A model generated the notes under the pieces. The model did not search any database and was not told where the DNA came from. It saw only the letters and a list, made by a program, of their open reading frames with translations. Below are positions 14,355-16,744 of a DNA stretch of 16,744 bases, one piece after another; positions within the stretch are counted from its first letter, which is position 1, and each line of letters begins with the position of its first letter. Made by a program: the position numbers and the translations under genes. The stretch is from assembly GCA_913061345.1 (NCBI GenBank), contig CAJXTZ010000051.1, positions 1 through 16,744 of the forward strand, written 5' to 3'. Source of the stretch: an uncultured Erythrobacter sp. (GTDB lineage Bacteria; Pseudomonadota; Alphaproteobacteria; Sphingomonadales; Sphingomonadaceae).

Positions 14355-14475
14355 AGAAAAGGACGGCCCCGCCTCCCCCCGAAGCCCTGCGGGTCGCAGG
14401 TGCCCATGGGGCCGTTCTGGAACCCCGCGTGAAGACCAACCCAACGCGCGGGGTTCCGTCTCTTCGTCTTCGTTG
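14355..14475 (+). ncRNA. Candidate structured RNA (possible small RNA)
   Basis: Within the 285-bp gap 14280-14564, an 11-bp stem (14360-14370 with 14408-14418, one G-U) encloses a 6-bp hairpin CCTGCG-GGT-CGCAGG (14386-14400). Directly after it comes an 11-bp terminator-like hairpin with a pyrimidine-rich tail. The loop at 14371-14381 is GCCTCCCCCCG, unpaired and complementary to ribosome-binding sites, as in C-rich-loop alphaproteobacterial sRNAs. I see no clear promoter just upstream, so it may instead be the 3' end of the copper-regulon transcript. Confidence 0.35.
14419..14457 (+). terminator. Intrinsic-type terminator after the lipoprotein gene
   Basis: GGAACCCCGCG (14419-14429) and CGCGGGGTTCC (14447-14457) form a perfect 11-bp stem. 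The following GTCTCTTCGTCTTCG is pyrimidine-rich but not a clean T run. It probably ends transcription of the DUF2231-lipoprotein unit or of the candidate RNA. Confidence 0.6.
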
Positions 14476-14564
14476 TCGTCGTGCCATACACGTTGAGGCG
14501 TAGCTTCGTGCTATGCAGGCATTGCGCTGCCAATCGCCAGGTGGGACATGGAAAGGAACTGCCA

Positions 14565-14918
14565 ATGACCGAAAAAAGAAAGGCCGGTGCGCTGTCGCGC
14601 TGGGAAGACGAAGGCGGTGCGCTCCCTTGCGGGCCGCAGGAAGCCCTCGCGGTCGATTGCGAGAAATGGGACATCCCTCCGCTCACTGATGCCGAAATAA
14701 TCCAGCTACGCATAAGGGTGATCGCGCTCGAAAACATGGTGCTAGGATTATTGTCCACGGCAAGCGATCATCAGCTCACTGCGATCGAACAACTGGCCGA
14801 GTTCATCTCCCCACGCGCCGACGCGACGCAGCATCCGCTAACCTTGCACGCTGCCACACAAATGGAGCACTTTGTCGAGCGCGCTCGACGGTTTCGCGAG
14901 GAACCTTCAGCCGATTGA
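14565..14918 (+). CDS. Hypothetical protein, helical
   Basis: 117 residues from the ATG at 14565, which has AAGGA about 9 bases upstream; an in-frame ATG at 14481 lacks a ribosome site and is rejected. No signal peptide or membrane helix. An N-terminal basic segment (MTEKRKAGALSRWEDEGG) precedes a region predicted to be mostly alpha-helical (about 45-112), with ISPRADATQHPL as a likely turn. I recognise no family. It follows the terminator, so it is transcribed separately from the copper genes, and it precedes another unknown small gene by 71 bp. It may belong to the plasmid or integrative-element backbone with the nearby ssb. Confidence 0.7.
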   Translation: MTEKRKAGALSRWEDEGGALPCGPQEALAVDCEKWDIPPLTDAEIIQLRIRVIALENMVLGLLSTASDHQLTAIEQLAEFISPRADATQHPLTLHAATQMEHFVERARRFREEPSAD

Positions 14919-14989
14919 CCGACGCATGACCGGCCCTCGAACCCTGGCGCTCCTGCCTGCGGCTGGATCGCTGACTTGAAGAGACTGCG

Positions 14990-15259
14990 ATGGACCTCGA
15001 TACGCTCCTCGTCCGCTATTTCCGCACTGCCGATCTCGGAATGGTTGGCGCAGAGACATTGGCATCGGGGATCGAGCGGTGCCAGGTCGATCTCGGTCTC
15101 GAGCAGGACCGGGGCAAGCGCTTTGCCTTGTGGGCCATGCTCTACCTGCTCGGGTCTGCCCCCGACCTCGAGGCCGTGTTCGACAAGGCAGATGAAAGGG
15201 GTTCAGCCCGCAATTTCATGGATCTCCTGGTGGCATCGGAAGGCGATGGGGTAGGGTGA
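14990..15259 (+). CDS. Hypothetical small protein
   Basis: 89 residues from the ATG at 14990, with a weak ribosome site (GAAGAG) upstream. No signal peptide. The sequence looks like a compact helical domain with one hydrophobic stretch (FALWAMLYLLGSAP, about 45-58) too short and polar-flanked for a sure membrane helix. I know no family for it. The codon pattern (GC-rich third positions) fits a real gene. It stands between another unknown gene and ssb, all on the plus strand, probably in a mobile-element or plasmid maintenance region. Confidence 0.65.
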   Translation: MDLDTLLVRYFRTADLGMVGAETLASGIERCQVDLGLEQDRGKRFALWAMLYLLGSAPDLEAVFDKADERGSARNFMDLLVASEGDGVG

Positions 15260-15376
15260 TTGCAGCGGGGTCCTGGCACCTTCAGACCCGCACCCGATAC
15301 CCATCCAGCTTTTGCCGCGAACAGTCCTGAACCAGGTCAGCTGAGGACAGCAACCCGTTCCTTTGACGGCCGTGTT

Positions 15377-15501
15377 GGCAGCTGCGCTGCCTGCCCGCAC
15401 CACCCGTCACGAACAGGTTTCCCTTGGAGCTTCGCTCCTGCGGTGCAGTCCTCCCATGCCCTGCTTCTTCTGGATGTTCGCAAGCCGGAGATGGTCTCCG
15501 G
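15377..15501 (+). promoter_or_regulatory. Hairpin-rich leader upstream of ssb
   Basis: The 267-bp gap 15260-15526 holds no convincing gene but three short-loop inverted repeats: GGCAGC-TGC-GCTGCC (15377-15391), GGAGC-TTC-GCTCC (15426-15438) and CCGGAGA-TGG-TCTCCGG (15485-15501). The last ends 25 bases before the ssb start and could act on its translation or as an operator; TTT follows it, so weak termination is also possible. Confidence 0.4.
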
Positions 15502-15526
15502 TTTGAGGAACTGAAGGAATTTGATC

Positions 15527-15913
15527 ATGACCAATATCGCAATCCTCACCGGCCGCATCGCCCGCGATCCCGACACCCGCGAGACCAAGGGCGGCACCAG
15601 CGTCACCGGGATCACTGTCGTCACCGATCGTCCTGCACGCGACAAGGACGGCAAGACCTACAAGGACGAGAACGGCTACACCGCCAAGGACAGCGAATTC
15701 CACCGTGTGACCTGCTTCAACGGCCTCGCCAAGACCGTCGGCCAGTATTGCTCGAAAGGCCAGCTGGTCTCGGTCCAGGGCCGCATCCACTACACGCAGT
15801 GGGAAGACCAGGACGGTGTGACGCGGTATGGCTCGGAGATCCTTGCCGACAAGGTCGATTTCCTCTCGCGGGCCAATGGCGGCGACAACCAGGACGCTCC
15901 TCCGATCGACTGA
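15527..15913 (+). CDS. ssb: Single-stranded DNA-binding protein, plasmid type
   Basis: 128 residues from the ATG at 15527 (AAGGA upstream); an in-frame TTG at 15521 is less likely. The OB-fold is recognised by NIAILTGRIARDPDTRETKG at the start, EFHRVTCFNGLAKTVGQY in the middle and KGQLVSVQGRIHYTQWEDQDG near 80-100. It would coat single-stranded DNA during replication, repair or conjugation. The protein is shorter than chromosomal SSBs (about 160-180 residues): the Gly/Gln/Pro linker is nearly absent and the tail ends DAPPID rather than the usual DDDIPF, so binding of partner proteins through the tail may be altered. Small accessory ssb genes like this are common on plasmids and integrative elements. 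A strong terminator follows. Confidence 0.93.
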   Translation: MTNIAILTGRIARDPDTRETKGGTSVTGITVVTDRPARDKDGKTYKDENGYTAKDSEFHRVTCFNGLAKTVGQYCSKGQLVSVQGRIHYTQWEDQDGVTRYGSEILADKVDFLSRANGGDNQDAPPID

Positions 15914-15938
15914 TCCGGCGCCATCGAACCAGCCATAG

Positions 15939-15969
15939 GAGGCTCTGCCGGAAACGGCAGGGCCTCTTT
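15939..15969 (+). terminator. Intrinsic terminator of ssb
   Basis: GAGGCTCTGCCG (15939-15950), a GAAA tetraloop, then CGGCAGGGCCTC (15955-15966): a 12-bp stem with one G-U pair, followed by TTT. It lies 26 bp after the ssb stop. The remaining bases to 16167 show no gene and should include the end of the insertion sequence. Confidence 0.8.
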
Positions 15970-16167
15970 CGCTGTTCACACGTCCTTCCGCTCGTTCTTC
16001 TCTCCAGGGATTAGCCAGGCGCTGCCCGGAGGGCCCGACCCATTATGGCAGCGATCATCTGAAACGGTCGTTTGAGGTGGACTGGATTGGCCTTGTCCGT
16101 CGTCAGAACATTCGGCACAACTCGCGGCGTAGATTAGCGGAGTGCGGACCTCGTCAGGGGGTTGATG

Positions 16168-16711
16168 TTAGGCGGCGAACTTGCGGTGCTGCAAGCGCCG
16201 GTGTTCGATGGTCTTCCGTTTGATCCTTTCACGCTGTTTGATGATGGCTTCGACTCTACCGAAGTAGCCGTCGGCTGGCGTCACATTGCCGAGGCTTTCG
16301 TGGTATCGGCGGTGATTATAATGGTGGATGAAGGCCTTGATCTGGGTCTCCAGATCGCCGGGCAAGAAGTAGTTCTCCAGTAAGATGCGGTTCTTGAGGG
16401 TCTGGTGCCAACGCTCGATCTTGCCCTGGGTCTGAGGGTGGTACGGGGCGCCGCGAACATGAGCCATCTGCCTGTCCTCAAGCCAATCAGCCAGTTCGCC
16501 AGAGATGTAGCTGGCGCCATTGTCCGAGAGTAAACGAGGCCGGTGCCGAACATGGGCCTGATCACAACCTGAGGCAGTCAATGCCAACTGCAGGGTATCG
16601 GTGACGTCCTCTGCCTTCATCGTCGTACACAACTTCCAGGCAATCACATAGCGCGAGAAGTCGTCGAGGATGGTCGATAGATAGAACCAGCCCCAGCCTA
16701 CAATCTTGAAG
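16168..16711 (-). mobile_element. IS3-family-type transposase (rve integrase core), 5' part missing
   Basis: About 180 genuine residues of a DDE transposase, read from the contig end to the stop at 16168. The integrase core shows TILDDFSRYVIAW (second-strand Asp), LLSDNGASYIS (Asp of the DNG motif) and HPQTQGKIERWHQTLK (catalytic Glu), followed by NHRRYHESLGNVTPADGYFG, typical of the orfB of IS3-type elements. A full orfB is about 270-290 residues, so about 100 residues are missing because the sequence stops, not because the gene decayed. Residues 1-6 of the open frame (MCIRDS) come from adapter sequence. The terminal inverted repeat could lie between 15970 and 16167, but it cannot be fixed without the other end. 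Confidence 0.88.
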
Positions 16712-16744
16712 CTGTCTCTTATACACATCTGACGCTGCCGACGA
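16712..16744 (-). other. Nextera/Tn5 library adapter (artefact)
   Basis: The last 33 bases are the exact reverse complement of the transposase-adapter oligo used in Nextera libraries: the 19-base mosaic end (CTGTCTCTTATACACATCT, 16712-16730) followed by GACGCTGCCGACGA. They are not part of the organism's genome and make the transposase frame begin with a false MCIRDS. Confidence 0.97.

Noticed and set aside
14926..14979. 17-codon frame just before the 89-residue gene
   Set aside because: No ribosome site and no reason to think it is a leader peptide; short frames like this are common by chance.
15260..15514. 84-residue TTG-started frame before ssb
   Set aside because: It covers the hairpin-rich leader, has no ribosome site and its composition does not look coding.
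16074..16093. TGAGGTGGACTGGATTGGCC as the terminal repeat of the IS
   Set aside because: It looks like an IS3-type end, but the other end is missing beyond the adapter, so no inverted repeat can be matched.

Overview
The window looks like one end of a short-read contig from a high-GC alphaproteobacterium, most likely a sphingomonad (Erythrobacter/Sphingopyxis/Novosphingobium type). This is inferred from the mixture of copper-resistance genes, DUF411/DUF305/DUF5676 proteins and many GTG/TTG starts; no rRNA or housekeeping marker is present to prove it. The last 33 bases are a sequencing-library adapter, not biology, and they cut an insertion-sequence transposase.

Layout. (1) 1-4207, minus strand: an APC permease, a glutaredoxin-MauE membrane fusion, a two-TM ion channel, a membrane DUF305 protein and a lipoprotein. 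The last four are chained by 4-bp ATGA overlaps. A partial NmrA/SDR-type NAD(P)-binding protein follows. (2) 4448-6993, minus strand: a methyltransferase and a DUF411 protein (ATGA overlap), then a DUF5676 membrane protein behind a hairpin-rich leader, then a membrane-anchored AlbA_2 (Schlafen-like) protein. (3) 7146-8446, plus strand: a three-gene regulatory cassette with the order and architecture of CnrY-CnrX-CnrH (one-TM anti-sigma, periplasmic metal sensor, ECF sigma factor). (4) 8503-12957, plus strand: copA (Tat-exported multicopper oxidase), copB (outer membrane), an exported NTF2-like protein and a PepSY membrane protein. (5) 13186-14279, plus strand: a DUF2231 membrane protein and a His/Met-tailed lipoprotein. 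(6) 14280-16167: a structured RNA-like segment with a terminator, two unknown small genes and a plasmid-type ssb. (7) 16168-16711, minus strand: the 3' part of an IS3-type transposase.

Main discovery. Five intergenic sites share a -35-like block T(T/A)T(A/G)AGGG, exactly 16 bases, then CGTA. Each is correctly oriented and lies close upstream of one of five transcription units: the permease operon, the methyltransferase-DUF411 operon, the regulatory cassette, the copA operon and the DUF2231 operon. I infer that this is the promoter recognised by the cassette's own ECF sigma factor. The island would then be one self-regulated, two-strand metal regulon. The sensor keeps, at a constant offset of five residues, all five metal ligands reported for the Ni/Co sensor CnrX, although the regulated genes are copper-type.

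Working model (inference): metal in the periplasm binds the CnrX-like sensor, the CnrY-like anti-sigma releases the sigma factor, and all five units are switched on. The exported products (CopA, CopB, NTF2-like, DUF2231, lipoprotein, DUF411) carry Met/His or Cys metal-binding motifs and would bind or oxidise copper in the envelope.
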